Positions 32,708-41,228 of a DNA stretch of 64,000 nucleotides are shown here, one piece after another. The notes beneath the pieces were generated by a model. That model did not search any database. It was not told where the DNA came from and saw only the letters and a program-made list of their open reading frames with translations. Positions within the stretch are counted from its first letter, which is position 1. Every line of letters starts with the position of its first letter. A program made the position numbers and the translations under genes. The DNA comes from Nocardioides sp. Root140 (lineage in GTDB: Bacteria > Actinomycetota > Actinomycetes > Propionibacteriales > Nocardioidaceae), in the NCBI RefSeq assembly GCF_001426745.1, contig NZ_LMFI01000011.1, positions 1 through 64,000 on the forward strand, read 5' to 3'.

Positions 32708-33676
32708 ATGCCCGGGAACTCCCAGCGTCGAGGCGCCATCAAGAAGACGGGCAAGGGCAACCCCACTGCCGGCTCCGGCGGTCGCGTCAAGCGCGGCCTC
32801 GAGGGCAAGGGCCCCACGCCTAAGGCGAAGGACCGCCCGAACCACAAGGTCTACAAGAAGATCAACAAGGTCGACAAGTCGGCTGCCGCGCGCCCGAAGC
32901 GCCGCACCGCCAAGGGCGGCGACTCCGAGTGGGTGGCCGGCCGCAACTCCGTGGTCGAGGCGCTTCGCGCGCACATGCCGGTGACCGCGCTGTACGTCGT
33001 CGAGGGCACCGAGCGCGACGCCCGGCTGCGTGAGGCGTTCGCGCTGGCGGCCGACGGCGGCGTCTCGCTGCTCGAGGTCTCGCGCGGCGAGATGGACCGC
33101 CTCACCAGCGGCGCCGTCCACCAGGGCCTCGCCGCGCGCGTCCCTGCCTACGAGTACGCCGACGCGGACGAACTGATCGACTTCGCGGCGGCGAACGACG
33201 AGAAGCCGCTGATCGTGGTCCTCGACTCGGTCACCGACCCGCGCAACCTCGGCGCGATCGTGCGCTCGGCCTCCGGGTTCGGTGCGCACGGCGTGGTCAT
33301 CCCCGAGCGTCGGGCCGCCGGCATGACGGCATCGGCCTGGAAGACCTCCGCCGGTGCGGCGGCCCGCCTGCCGGTCGCGCAGACGGTCAACCTGGTGCGC
33401 CAGCTGAAGGCCTACCAGGACGCCGGCTGCATGGTGATCGGCCTCGCTGCCGACGGTGACCTGTCGCTGACCGACCTCGACAAGCCCGAGGTGGACCTCT
33501 CGAAGAACCCGCTGGTCGTGGTGGTCGGCTCCGAGGGCAAGGGACTGGGCCGACTGGTCGCCGAGACCTGCGACCACCTCGTCTCGATCCCGATGGCCAC
33601 CGGCCTCGAGTCGCTCAACGCCGGCGTCGCCGCCTCGATCACGCTCTACGCGATCGCTCAGGCCCGCCAGGCCTGA
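32708..33676 (+). CDS. rlmB: 23S rRNA (guanosine-2'-O-)-methyltransferase RlmB / SPOUT family
   Basis: A 322-residue enzyme. A basic, disordered N-terminus (about 1-75, rich in Lys, Arg and Gly) comes first, then the substrate-binding domain with VAGRNSVVEALRAH, and the SPOUT knot motifs LDSVTDPRNLGAIVRSA, VVGSEGKGLGRLV and LESLNAGVAASITLYA. It probably methylates the 2'-O of G2251 of 23S rRNA. The ATG at 32708 follows cysS by 17 bases; the pair likely forms an operon. Confidence 0.92.
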   Translation: MPGNSQRRGAIKKTGKGNPTAGSGGRVKRGLEGKGPTPKAKDRPNHKVYKKINKVDKSAAARPKRRTAKGGDSEWVAGRNSVVEALRAHMPVTALYVVEGTERDARLREAFALAADGGVSLLEVSRGEMDRLTSGAVHQGLAARVPAYEYADADELIDFAAANDEKPLIVVLDSVTDPRNLGAIVRSASGFGAHGVVIPERRAAGMTASAWKTSAGAAARLPVAQTVNLVRQLKAYQDAGCMVIGLAADGDLSLTDLDKPEVDLSKNPLVVVVGSEGKGLGRLVAETCDHLVSIPMATGLESLNAGVAASITLYAIAQARQA

Positions 33677-33708
33677 GGGGTTCGCCTGCGTGGGCCTTGC
33701 CGGGTCGT

Positions 33709-33714
33709 TAGGGT
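33709..33714 (+). promoter_or_regulatory. -10 box TAGGGT, leaderless metallophosphoesterase gene
   Basis: TAGGGT ends 7 bases before the ATG at 33722. Confidence 0.5.
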
Positions 33715-33721
33715 CGAAGGC

Positions 33722-35302
33722 ATGGCTGTCGGGAAACGGAACGTGCTGCGTGCGGGCGGCTACGTGCTGGCCTGGCTGCTGCTCGCCGTGCCCTCGGCGC
33801 TGGCGATCTTCCTGAGCTCCAGCACCACAGTCACGGTGGCCAGCCACGACGCGACGGTCAGCCCGAGCCTGGGGCAGTACGTCACGATCCGCACCGGGCC
33901 GTTCCTGCCCGACGTGCGCCGTGACTCCGGCGGCCCGATCGGCGTGGACATCGTGCTCGGCAAGACCGAGGCCGACTCCACCGAGATGCTGGTCGAGCGC
34001 TACGCGTTCATCGCCAGCCAGCCCCAGTCGCAGGTCGCGATCGTGGAACGCGCGGTCACCCGGCTGGTCTGGGACGCCGCAGCGCGCGGCGCCGTCCTCG
34101 CCGTGTTTCCCCTGCTGTTGTGGGCGTTGATCGGCAGGCAGCGCCGCACCGAGATCTTCGGTCGTACGCCGAAGCACCTGATCGTGGCGACACTGGCCAC
34201 CGGCACCACGATCGCGGCCGTGGTGGTGCTGGTCATCAAGCCCTGGCAGACCGACGAGACGAAGGTCGTCGACCAGTCCCAGTGGCAGAGCCTCCAGTCC
34301 TACCTGCCGGAGTTCGACGTACCGGCCGAGGCCCGCGACATCGAGGTGCAGGGCACCCTGGCCGCCAGCGGCACCAAGCGGCTGGTGCTCAGCGCGGTCG
34401 ACACCTACCGCATGAGCCGGGAGTTCTACGACGCCGCGCGCGACAAGGCCGAGACGCTCGAGCTGCGCAGGCCCGGCGAGGACGAGTCCGTGGCGGTGAT
34501 CGTCTCCGACCGACACGACAACATCGGCATGGACCAGGTGGCTCGTGCCATCGCCGACCGGGCCGACGCGAGCGCGGTGCTCAACGCGGGTGACGACACG
34601 TCGACCGGATCGGAGTGGGAGGCCTTCTCCCTGGACTCCCTCGACGACGCGTTCAAGGACTACGACGGCCGGTTCTCCGTGCAGGGCAACCACGACCACG
34701 GCACGTTCGTGCAGGGCTACCTCGACGACCTCGGCTGGCAGACCGCGAGCGGCAGCGTGCTCGAGGGACCGGGTGGTGGGCGTCTCCTGGCCTACAACGA
34801 CCCGCGCTCCAGCGGGCTGGGCACCTGGCGCGACCAGCCGGGGATCAGCATCGACGAGCTTGCGGTCAACATCGCGGACCGGGCCTGTGAGGCGGGCCAG
34901 CGCATCAACACCCTGCTGGTGCACGACATCGACATGGGCACGGTCGCCCTCGAGCGCGGCTGCGTCGACCTCGTCATCTCCGGCCACGTGCACGTGCAGG
35001 TCGGACCCGACCTGGTCAAGGGCTCCAACGGCGAGTCCGGCTACAACTACACGAACGGCACCACCGGCGGTGCGGCGTACGCCGTGGCCGTGGGCAGCAA
35101 GCTGCGCCGTCCGGCCGAGGTCACGTTGGTGACCTACCGCGACGGCCGCCCGGTCGGCCTCCAGCCGGTGACCCTGCAGACCAACGGCGTCTTCGACGTC
35201 GGCGACTACCTCCCGCTCACCTACCGGAGTGAGGACACGCGCCAGGTGGGTGCGAACGGCTCAGGTGGGTCCGGCGGCGGGCAGGACCGGGCGCTTCGGT
35301 AG
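33722..35302 (+). CDS. membrane metallophosphoesterase
   Basis: A 526-residue protein. It has one hydrophobic segment near the N-terminus (about 10-31), an extracytoplasmic region, two further segments (about 122-138 and 158-177), and a calcineurin-like phosphoesterase domain. Its motifs are in order: VSDRHDN in place of DxH, LNAGDD, QGNHDHG, LLVHDID and SGHVHVQ. The Arg in the first motif (DRH) is kept as DxH spacing. The substrate is unknown. The last 42 bases overlap the 3' end of the convergent DUF4032 gene. Confidence 0.85.
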   Translation: MAVGKRNVLRAGGYVLAWLLLAVPSALAIFLSSSTTVTVASHDATVSPSLGQYVTIRTGPFLPDVRRDSGGPIGVDIVLGKTEADSTEMLVERYAFIASQPQSQVAIVERAVTRLVWDAAARGAVLAVFPLLLWALIGRQRRTEIFGRTPKHLIVATLATGTTIAAVVVLVIKPWQTDETKVVDQSQWQSLQSYLPEFDVPAEARDIEVQGTLAASGTKRLVLSAVDTYRMSREFYDAARDKAETLELRRPGEDESVAVIVSDRHDNIGMDQVARAIADRADASAVLNAGDDTSTGSEWEAFSLDSLDDAFKDYDGRFSVQGNHDHGTFVQGYLDDLGWQTASGSVLEGPGGGRLLAYNDPRSSGLGTWRDQPGISIDELAVNIADRACEAGQRINTLLVHDIDMGTVALERGCVDLVISGHVHVQVGPDLVKGSNGESGYNYTNGTTGGAAYAVAVGSKLRRPAEVTLVTYRDGRPVGLQPVTLQTNGVFDVGDYLPLTYRSEDTRQVGANGSGGSGGGQDRALR

Positions 35303-36475
35303 CTCGACGGCGATGTAGTCGCGGGCGGTGTCGAAGATGTCCACCTCGTGGCCGGCCGCCTCGGAGAGGAACCACCGGTGGACGAGGATCTCGTGGAAGA
35401 TCTCCGCCGGCTCGAGACGGCCACGCAGCTCCGGCGGCACCATCGCCTTGATCGGCTCGTAGACCCGCACGAGCCACTGGTTGGCCACGATCTCCGGGTT
35501 CTCGCCGGCCAGCCCGAGGTGCGCGGTGTAGGCGGCCAGGTCGTTGAGCAGTCGCCGGGCCTGGTTCTCCTCGACGCTCAGGCCGGTCAGCCCCTGCAGC
35601 TCCCGGGCGTGGTGGCCGAGCTCGACGACCTTCGGCTGCAGCCGGTAGCAGTCGCCCTCGGGTGCGGCGACCATCTCGATCTCGTCGACGTCGAAGCCGA
35701 GCTCGTTGAGTCGCTCGATGCGCTGCTCGACCCGCCACATCTCGTCGCGGCCGAACTCCTCCGCGCGGGTCAGCTCGGCCCACAGGAGGTCGTAGCGCTC
35801 ACGCAGCAGCGCGATCACCTCGGCCGGGTCGACGGAGTCCTTCAGGTCGCCGCTGGCGGTGAGGTCGAGCAGTTCGGCGTACACGTTCTCGCAGCCGACC
35901 TCGACGTCGTGCTCGCGCATCGCGTCGGACAGGGTCGCCTTCAGCTCGCCGGTCTCGGCGTCGACGAGGTACGCCGAGAACTCGCCGGCGTTGCGACGGA
36001 ACAGCACGTTCGAGAGCGACACGTCGCCCCAGTAGAAGTGGGTCAGGTGCAGCCGCACCAACAGGACCACCATCGCGTCGATGATCGCCGGGAGCTCTGC
36101 TGCGCCCAGCCCGTTGGAGAACAGCCAGCGGTAGGGCAGCGAGTAGCGCAGGTGCCGGGTCACCAGCACCGACGGCAGCGGGCGGTCCTGGTTGTCGGTG
36201 CGGCCGGAGATCACGCACTGCGGCTCGACGCACGGCAGTCGCTTGGCGCCGAGCTCCCGGAGCATGCGGTACTCCCGGTTGGCGATCTCCTCCTCGGTCT
36301 CCTTGGCGACATACGTGTTGCCGCCCGGACCCGTGGTGATGATGCGCACGACGTGGCGCGAGAGCCCGCGCGGGAGCGGCACCAGGTGCACCTCGTCCCA
36401 GTCGGCCAGGGGCTGCGACCAGGGCAGGGGCAACAGCGCAGGATCGGGTCGAGTCGCCACCACGCGCAACGCCAT
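35261..36475 (-). CDS. DUF4032 domain-containing protein (kinase-like)
   Basis: A 404-residue cytosolic protein. The N-terminal half resembles the LPS-kinase/protein-kinase-like fold found with DUF4032: VAKETEEEIANREYRML (Lys and Glu positions), then HFYWGDVSLSNVLFRR, like a catalytic loop with Asp and Asn, and YLVDAETGEL, like a DFG region. The C-terminal half has NQWLVRVYEPIKAMVPPELRG and FHEILVHRWFLSEAAG, the DUF4032 core. Function is not established. The ATG at 36475 was chosen; a CACGAT hexamer lies 6 bases upstream. Confidence 0.82.
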   Translation of the reverse strand: MALRVVATRPDPALLPLPWSQPLADWDEVHLVPLPRGLSRHVVRIITTGPGGNTYVAKETEEEIANREYRMLRELGAKRLPCVEPQCVISGRTDNQDRPLPSVLVTRHLRYSLPYRWLFSNGLGAAELPAIIDAMVVLLVRLHLTHFYWGDVSLSNVLFRRNAGEFSAYLVDAETGELKATLSDAMREHDVEVGCENVYAELLDLTASGDLKDSVDPAEVIALLRERYDLLWAELTRAEEFGRDEMWRVEQRIERLNELGFDVDEIEMVAAPEGDCYRLQPKVVELGHHARELQGLTGLSVEENQARRLLNDLAAYTAHLGLAGENPEIVANQWLVRVYEPIKAMVPPELRGRLEPAEIFHEILVHRWFLSEAAGHEVDIFDTARDYIAVELPKRPVLPAAGPT

Positions 36476-36561
36476 CTGCCCATCGTGGCGGCTCGCCCGC
36501 GGGGGCACAAGGTGGTGGTTCCGACACCCGTCCCCGCGACCACCGAACGCCGGGAGGGCGG

Positions 36562-38379
36562 TCAGAGGGAGATGACCAACGCCCCGGGGCCGTCGGCGGA
36601 GGCGACGACGAGGTGCTGGTCCTGTTGGTCGAGGGTGGCCGACCCCGTGGCGAGCAGCACGGAAGAGGCGCGCAGTCCCGTGATCGTGAGCGCCGGTCCC
36701 GCGGAGCGGCGTACGACGACCAGCACGTCGCCGTCGGGGTGCTCCCGCACGAACGCCAGCACGTCGTCCTCGACGTGGACCCAGCGCAGGCCACCACGGC
36801 GCAGTGCGACGTGCTCCCGACGCAACCGTGAGAGCGCGGAGTAGACGGCCAGGGTGTCGCGGTCCCAGGACTCGGGACGGTGCCACGGCATGGTGCGGCG
36901 GGAGTCCTCGCCGAGCACGCCCTCGAGGCCGATCTCGTCGCCGGCGAAGACCATCGGCACCCCGGGCAGGGTGAACTGCAGGGTCGCGGCGACCTGGTGA
37001 CGCGCGGCCGACCCCGTCACCGTGCGGATCCGCGCGCTGTCGTGGGAGCCGAGGATGTTCCACGACGACGAGAACGTGCGCCAGCCGTAGCGGGCCAGCC
37101 ACATCCGCATCGAGGCGACGACCTGCGCGCCGGTGCGGGTCGGCACCGGCACGGGAGTGCCGAACGAGCGTGCCGCCGTGTCGTCCGCGCGCAGCCACTC
37201 CCACACCGGCCAGGAGAAGCCGGAGTAGTTCATCGTGCCGTGCCACCCGTCGCCGGGCACGTCCTCCGACCCGTCGTGGTTGTGCTCGCCGAGCACCAGC
37301 GCATCGTCGCGGATGGCAGTCGCCGTGCGGCGTACGGCGCGAGCCACCTCGTGGTTCAGGTCGACCTCGCGCAGCCGCCCGGTCATGTTGGCGACGTCGA
37401 TGCGCCACCCGTCCAGGTCGTACGGCGGCAGCAGCCAGCGCCCCACGACCGAGTCGGGCCCTTCGGTGAACGCAGCCCGCAGGGCCGGATCGCCGTGGTT
37501 GAGCTTGGGCAGCGTGTGGTGACCCATCCAGGTGGCGTAGCTGCCGTCGGGTTCGAAGCAGTACCAGCTGCGGTGCGGGTCCTGCTCATTGCCGGCCGCC
37601 GAGGTGAACCACTCGTGGGTGTCGCCGGTGTGGTTCGTGGTCAGGTCACCGAGGATCCGCCAACCGCGTTCGTGCACCGCGTCGGACAGTCGCACGTAGG
37701 CCTCGTCGCCGCCGAGCAGCGGGTCGACCGACTCGAACGTGGAGGCGTTGTAGCGGTGGTTGGACTCACCGGGGAAGACCGGCGTCGTGTAGACGATGTC
37801 GGCACCGACCTCGGCGACGTGGTCGAGGTGGTCGGTGATGCCGTCGAGGTCACCGCCGAAGAACTGCAGGGGAGTGCGGGGGTCGCTGCCCTCGAAGACG
37901 ACGGTGTCGTCCCACCCGGCCGGCGTGGCCCAGGTCGGGGTCTCGCGTTCGTCGGCCGCGCGCGACCGGGCGAAGCGGTCGGGGAAGACCTGGTAGACGA
38001 CGCCGTCGCGGGACCAGTCGGGCGCCGGGTCGTGGGAGGACAGCTTGAAGTCGAAGGCGTCGGGGACGTCGTGGTCGAAGACCCCGGCCCCGGTCAGCCA
38101 GCGTTGGGTGCGGTCAGCGTGCACGAGCAGGAAGCGGTAGTTCATCACCGGGTTGTGCAGGGGGAGTTTCGCCTGCCACCACTGGTGATTGTCGTCCTCG
38201 GTCGCTGCGGCGCGCAGGAAGATCGGCTCTGCGTCGGTCGTCGTACGCACCCAGACCTCGGTGATCGCGTCATCGCGGTGGGTCCGGCAGCGGATGCCGA
38301 CCAGGTCGCCGGGGGCGGGGGACTCGTCGTCGACGTAGAGGGGTGACCCGTCGTGGTGGGGCTCGCGCAGGAGATCCAT
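36562..38379 (-). CDS. GH13 alpha-amylase (neopullulanase/cyclomaltodextrinase-like)
   Basis: A 605-residue glycoside hydrolase. An N-terminal beta domain (about 1-120) binds starch or dimerises in the GH13_20-type group. The (beta/alpha)8 barrel starts DGVVYQVFPDRFARS. Conserved regions are LGDLTTNHTGDTHEWF, DGWRIDVANMTG (Asp nucleophile), LVLGEHNHDG (acid/base Glu) and NILGSHDSARI (transition-state Asp); SHD instead of NHD is normal in this subgroup. No signal peptide is seen, so it likely acts on intracellular maltodextrins or cyclodextrins. The ATG at 38379 was selected. Confidence 0.88.
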   Translation of the reverse strand: MDLLREPHHDGSPLYVDDESPAPGDLVGIRCRTHRDDAITEVWVRTTTDAEPIFLRAAATEDDNHQWWQAKLPLHNPVMNYRFLLVHADRTQRWLTGAGVFDHDVPDAFDFKLSSHDPAPDWSRDGVVYQVFPDRFARSRAADERETPTWATPAGWDDTVVFEGSDPRTPLQFFGGDLDGITDHLDHVAEVGADIVYTTPVFPGESNHRYNASTFESVDPLLGGDEAYVRLSDAVHERGWRILGDLTTNHTGDTHEWFTSAAGNEQDPHRSWYCFEPDGSYATWMGHHTLPKLNHGDPALRAAFTEGPDSVVGRWLLPPYDLDGWRIDVANMTGRLREVDLNHEVARAVRRTATAIRDDALVLGEHNHDGSEDVPGDGWHGTMNYSGFSWPVWEWLRADDTAARSFGTPVPVPTRTGAQVVASMRMWLARYGWRTFSSSWNILGSHDSARIRTVTGSAARHQVAATLQFTLPGVPMVFAGDEIGLEGVLGEDSRRTMPWHRPESWDRDTLAVYSALSRLRREHVALRRGGLRWVHVEDDVLAFVREHPDGDVLVVVRRSAGPALTITGLRASSVLLATGSATLDQQDQHLVVASADGPGALVISL

Positions 38380-38402
38380 GGCTCCAGTGTGGCGGGTCGG
38401 GC

Positions 38403-38846
38403 TCACCGCGGCCTGCTGGGCTCCAGGAACACGGCGCCCGGGCCGCGCGGGGCGACGATGTCGTGCGGATTGCTGAGCGCGCAGGTCTTCAGGCTCAGGC
38501 AGCCGCAGCCGATGCAGCCGTCGAGCCGGTCGCGGAGCCGCTCGATGCGCTCGATCTGCTCGTCGAGACGGTCCCTCCAACGCTTGCTCAGCCGGGCCCA
38601 GTCGGCCTTGGTCGGCGTACGGTTCTCGGGCAGCGTGGCGAGTGCCTCCCCGATCTCCTCGAGGCTGAGCCCGACGGTCTGGGCGCTGCGGATGAACGCC
38701 AGCCGGCGCAGGGTCGACTGCGGGTAGCGGCGCTGGTTGCCCGTCGTGCGCACGGACTGCACGAGGCCGCGCGACTCGTAGAACCTGATCGCCGAGGTGG
38801 CCACCCCGGCGCGTTCGGAGAGATGCCCGATCGTCCACTGCTTCAT
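38403..38846 (-). CDS. soxR: redox-sensitive MerR-family activator SoxR
   Basis: A 147-residue regulator. It has an N-terminal MerR helix-turn-helix (TIGHLSERAGVATSAIRFYES), a dimerisation helix, and the [2Fe-2S] binding loop CIGCGCLSLKTC (C-x2-C-x-C-x5-C) followed by ALSNPHD. Oxidation of the cluster by redox-cycling compounds activates transcription; in actinobacteria SoxR responds mainly to redox-active metabolites. The ATG at 38846 has GGAG upstream. No soxS is expected outside enterics. Targets may include the dioxygenase at 45.5-46.2 kb, which shares an 11-mer in its promoter. Confidence 0.93.
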   Translation of the reverse strand: MKQWTIGHLSERAGVATSAIRFYESRGLVQSVRTTGNQRRYPQSTLRRLAFIRSAQTVGLSLEEIGEALATLPENRTPTKADWARLSKRWRDRLDEQIERIERLRDRLDGCIGCGCLSLKTCALSNPHDIVAPRGPGAVFLEPSRPR

Positions 38847-38863
38847 GGTGGCTCCAGACTTCA

Positions 38864-38881
38864 AGTGACCTTCAACTTGTT
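38864..38881 (-). promoter_or_regulatory. possible soxR autoregulatory operator
   Basis: A dyad CAAGT-N8-ACTTG lies 18-35 bases upstream of soxR. It contains AAGTTGAAGGT (38868-38878), also found before the dioxygenase gene. It differs from the canonical enterobacterial SoxR box in arm spacing. Confidence 0.35.
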
Positions 38882-38903
38882 GTCCATGGTGCCACGGTCG
38901 TGG

Positions 38904-38979
38904 TGGAGCCGCGTGAGAGAATCGAACTCTCGACATTCGCTTTACAAGAGCGATGCTCTGCCATCTGAGCTAACGCGGC
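38904..38979 (-). tRNA. tRNA-Thr (anticodon TGT)
   Basis: A 76-base cloverleaf on the minus strand with encoded CCA. The acceptor stem is GCCGCGT/ACGCGGC, the D-arm GCTCAGATGGCAGAGC, the anticodon arm TCGCT-CTTGTAA-AGCGA with anticodon TGT, and the T-arm GAGAG-TTCGATT-CTCTC. The discriminator base is T. TGT reads threonine ACA codons, rare in this GC-rich genome. Confidence 0.93.
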
Positions 38980-39036
38980 GTGCGCCGTCGTGCAGCGCGG
39001 CAGGAAGTCTATCTGCTGGTCCGGTGCGTCGTCGCC

Positions 39037-39072
39037 CAGACCCGGCCGCAGACCCGGCCGCACACCCGGTCG
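39037..39072 (+). repeat. 12-nt tandem repeat (3 copies)
   Basis: CAGACCCGGCCG occurs twice in tandem, followed by a CACACCCGGTCG variant. It lies in the gap between tRNA-Thr and the TIGR03086 gene. Confidence 0.75.
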
Positions 39073-39133
39073 CCCGGCACCGATGAGTTCCGGGCTCTTC
39101 GCGGGTCTCACCTGAAAACCACCAGGAGGACAC

Positions 39134-39715
39134 ATGCACGATCTCGGAAACGCCACGAGCGCGATGGCGGCCGTCGTCGCCGGAATCCGCGACGACCAGC
39201 TCGCCGTACGCACCCCGTGCCCGGCGTACGCGCTCGGTGACCTGCTCGAACACGTCGACGGCCTGAGCCTCGCCTTCGCCATGGCTGCCCGCAAGGAGCT
39301 GCCAACCTCGGCCGGCGCGCCGCCCGCGGGCGACGTCAGCAGGCTGGCCCCGGACTGGCGCACCCGCGTGCCGGAGCAGCTCGAGGCGCTGGCCGCGGCC
39401 TGGCGGGAGCCCGACGCCTGGACCGGACAGACCGCGGCCGGTGGCGTCGAGCTGGACGGCGAGACGGCCGGACTGGTCGCCACCAACGAGGTGGTCGTGC
39501 ACGGCTGGGACCTGGCCCGGGCCTCCGGGCAGGAGTTCCCCATCGACGACGAGAGCGTGGCGCGGGCCCGGGCGTTCGTGGCGATGTTCAGCGGACCCGG
39601 CACGGAGGGGATGCGCGGTGACGCGTTCGGCCCCGAGGTGGCGCCGCCCGCCGATGCCTCGCCATTGGAGGAACTGGTCGCGATGAGCGGTCGGGACCCG
39701 CGCTGGCAGCCCTGA
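39134..39715 (+). CDS. TIGR03086 family (DinB/mycothiol-dependent-like) protein
   Basis: A 193-residue helical-bundle protein. RTPCPAYALGDLLEHVDG with a potential metal-ligand His, and TNEVVVHGWDLARASGQ with a second His, are the hallmarks of the TIGR03086/maleylpyruvate-isomerase N-terminal family. Members are metal-binding and often mycothiol-linked, which fits the presence of mshA, but the reaction is unknown. AGGAGG lies 6 bases before the ATG at 39134. Confidence 0.82.
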   Translation: MHDLGNATSAMAAVVAGIRDDQLAVRTPCPAYALGDLLEHVDGLSLAFAMAARKELPTSAGAPPAGDVSRLAPDWRTRVPEQLEALAAAWREPDAWTGQTAAGGVELDGETAGLVATNEVVVHGWDLARASGQEFPIDDESVARARAFVAMFSGPGTEGMRGDAFGPEVAPPADASPLEELVAMSGRDPRWQP

Positions 39716-39760
39716 GCGACGTTCCCCGCCGGTGGGCTCCGGCACGCCGGCAGACGGGCC

Positions 39761-39766
39761 TACGAT
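39761..39766 (+). promoter_or_regulatory. -10 box TACGAT, leaderless
   Basis: TACGAT ends 7 bases before the ATG at 39774. The alternative ATG at 39765 falls inside this box. Confidence 0.5.
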
Positions 39767-39773
39767 GGCGGGC

Positions 39774-40535
39774 ATGGCCACACCGCTGCGTCACAAGATC
39801 GTGAACAACTCCGCCTCCTACCTGCGCCCCGGCGAGCAGGTGCAGGCGGTCCTGGCCGGGCAGACCATCACCGGGTGGTGGGCCCTGCTCACCTACCTGT
39901 TCTTCTTCTGGCTGCGCTACCGCGCGGTCCTGGTGACCGACCAGCGCATCCTCGTCCTCGACACCGGCAGGTGGTCGATGACCAAGCCGAAGGGTGTGGT
40001 CGCGGAGCTGCCGCGCAACGTGATCATCGGGCCGGCCAGTGGCCTGTGGTGGAAGTGCCTGACGCTCGGCGAGAAGCTCTACGTGCACAAGCGCTTCCAC
40101 AAGGACGTCCTCGCCGCCGACACGGCGCTGATGGAGTCGGGCGTCCCGCCGCAGCAGATCCCGCTCGGCGGCCACGCGCAGTCGCAGGGGCAGCAGTCGC
40201 AGGGGCAGCAGTTCCCGGGGCAGGACCAGTGGCAGGCGCCGGGGCAGCACTCCGCGCCCCAGGGTCAGCAGTGGCCGGCGCCGCAGGAGCAGTACGCCGC
40301 ACCGCAGGACCAGTGGCCGGCTCCGCAGCAGCAGTGGCCCGCGCCGGGCCCGCAGGGCGCACCGCAGGACCAGTGGCAGCAGTGGCCCCCCGCCCCCGGG
40401 CAGCAGCAGTGGCCGGCTCCGCAGCAGGCGCCCGAGCCGCCGGCCCCGAAGAAGGCCGACCCCTGGCAGTCGGGAGAGCTCGACGAGCCCGACTTCGACA
40501 ACCGCACCCGGATCCGCCCGCGCCCGGAGGAGTGA
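39774..40535 (+). CDS. PH-like domain protein with Q/P/W-rich repetitive tail
   Basis: A 253-residue protein. The first ~120 residues include one hydrophobic segment, GWWALLTYLFFFWL, and VLVTDQRILVLDTGRW, which resembles bacterial PH-type (bPH) membrane-associated domains. Residues about 130-225 are low-complexity, built of imperfect repeats around PQDQWPAPQQQWPAP, and the tail is acidic and basic. No enzymatic motif. The repetitive tail may be a flexible linker or interaction region. It is followed by an inverted-repeat element. Confidence 0.7.
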   Translation: MATPLRHKIVNNSASYLRPGEQVQAVLAGQTITGWWALLTYLFFFWLRYRAVLVTDQRILVLDTGRWSMTKPKGVVAELPRNVIIGPASGLWWKCLTLGEKLYVHKRFHKDVLAADTALMESGVPPQQIPLGGHAQSQGQQSQGQQFPGQDQWQAPGQHSAPQGQQWPAPQEQYAAPQDQWPAPQQQWPAPGPQGAPQDQWQQWPPAPGQQQWPAPQQAPEPPAPKKADPWQSGELDEPDFDNRTRIRPRPEE

Positions 40536-40578
40536 GCCCGGACTGAGCCGTCCGGCGCTCCGAACCCTGCCGCGTCCG

Positions 40579-40671
40579 GCGGACCGTGGAACATGCAGTT
40601 CGGTCGCTGAGGCGCGGCTCTCACGCTCAAGGACGGACGTGGAAGCCCGAACTGCATGTCGGACGGTCCGC
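40579..40671 (+). repeat. long imperfect inverted repeat
   Basis: Outer arms GCGGACCGT (40579-40587) and ACGGTCCGC (40663-40671), and inner arms ACATGCAGTTCGG (40591-40603) and its exact complement (40647-40659), are separated by a 3-base mismatch and a 43-base loop. It sits between convergent genes and may act as a terminator. It resembles the other arrays in layout, but has a single unit per arm. Confidence 0.8.
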
Positions 40672-40688
40672 GTGAGCCCCGTGGGCGA

Positions 40689-41228
40689 CTAGTCCAGGGT
40701 GTCGAGGGCGGCCTGCGACTGGCGCTCGGCCGCTTCGGCGAGCTCGCCGGCCGACTGGTCGGTGCCGTCGTACGCCGAGGCCGCGGTCGTCGTACCGTCC
40801 AGGGCGGCGCGGAGCAGCTCGGTGAACGCCGTGGCGAAGTCGTCGCCGGACAGTTCCTCCAGGCCGTGGATGTCGTCCTCGGTCGGCGTGCCCTCGAGGT
40901 CGGGGGCGTCCGCCTCGATGCCGTGGTCGACCCCGTGGTCGCGCACGGTCACGGGCACGTCGGCGCCCCACTCGGCCAGCAGGTCGGCCGAGGTCTCGAT
41001 GCGCGCCGTGGCGTCGGCGCGGACCGTCTCGACCGCCGTCGAGGTGGTCGTGGGCAAGGTCTGGCCGAGGGAGGCGTCGAGCAGGTTGAGCAGCGCCGCG
41101 TCGCGGTGCATCAGCTCGGTCGCGAAGGCGGCGCGGTCGGCGCTGCCTTCCTTGGCGTCGGAGTCGTCGGACGAGCAGCCGAACAGCAGGAACGCCAGCA
41201 GGCCGGTGACGAGCAGGCGGAACCTCAT
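40689..41228 (-). CDS. lipoprotein, DUF305-like
   Basis: A 179-residue lipoprotein: signal peptide FRLLVTGLLAFLLFGCSS with lipobox Cys18. The mature part, FATELMHRDAALLNLLDASLG, resembles the start of DUF305 four-helix domains, but the usual double His is reduced to a single His. The C-terminal half is helical and Ala/Glu-rich. Function unknown. Its ATG overlaps the pdxY stop (41225-41228), so it is translated with pdxY. Confidence 0.6.
   Translation of the reverse strand: MRFRLLVTGLLAFLLFGCSSDDSDAKEGSADRAAFATELMHRDAALLNLLDASLGQTLPTTTSTAVETVRADATARIETSADLLAEWGADVPVTVRDHGVDHGIEADAPDLEGTPTEDDIHGLEELSGDDFATAFTELLRAALDGTTTAASAYDGTDQSAGELAEAAERQSQAALDTLD

Noticed and set aside
36562..38379. Degenerate GH13 active site (SHD instead of NHD)
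   Set aside because: SHD in the LGSHD context is normal in neopullulanase-type GH13 enzymes; the other catalytic residues are intact.
38904..38979. Integrated element at tRNA-Thr
   Set aside because: No integrase, no second copy of the tRNA 3' end and no shift to accessory genes on either side.
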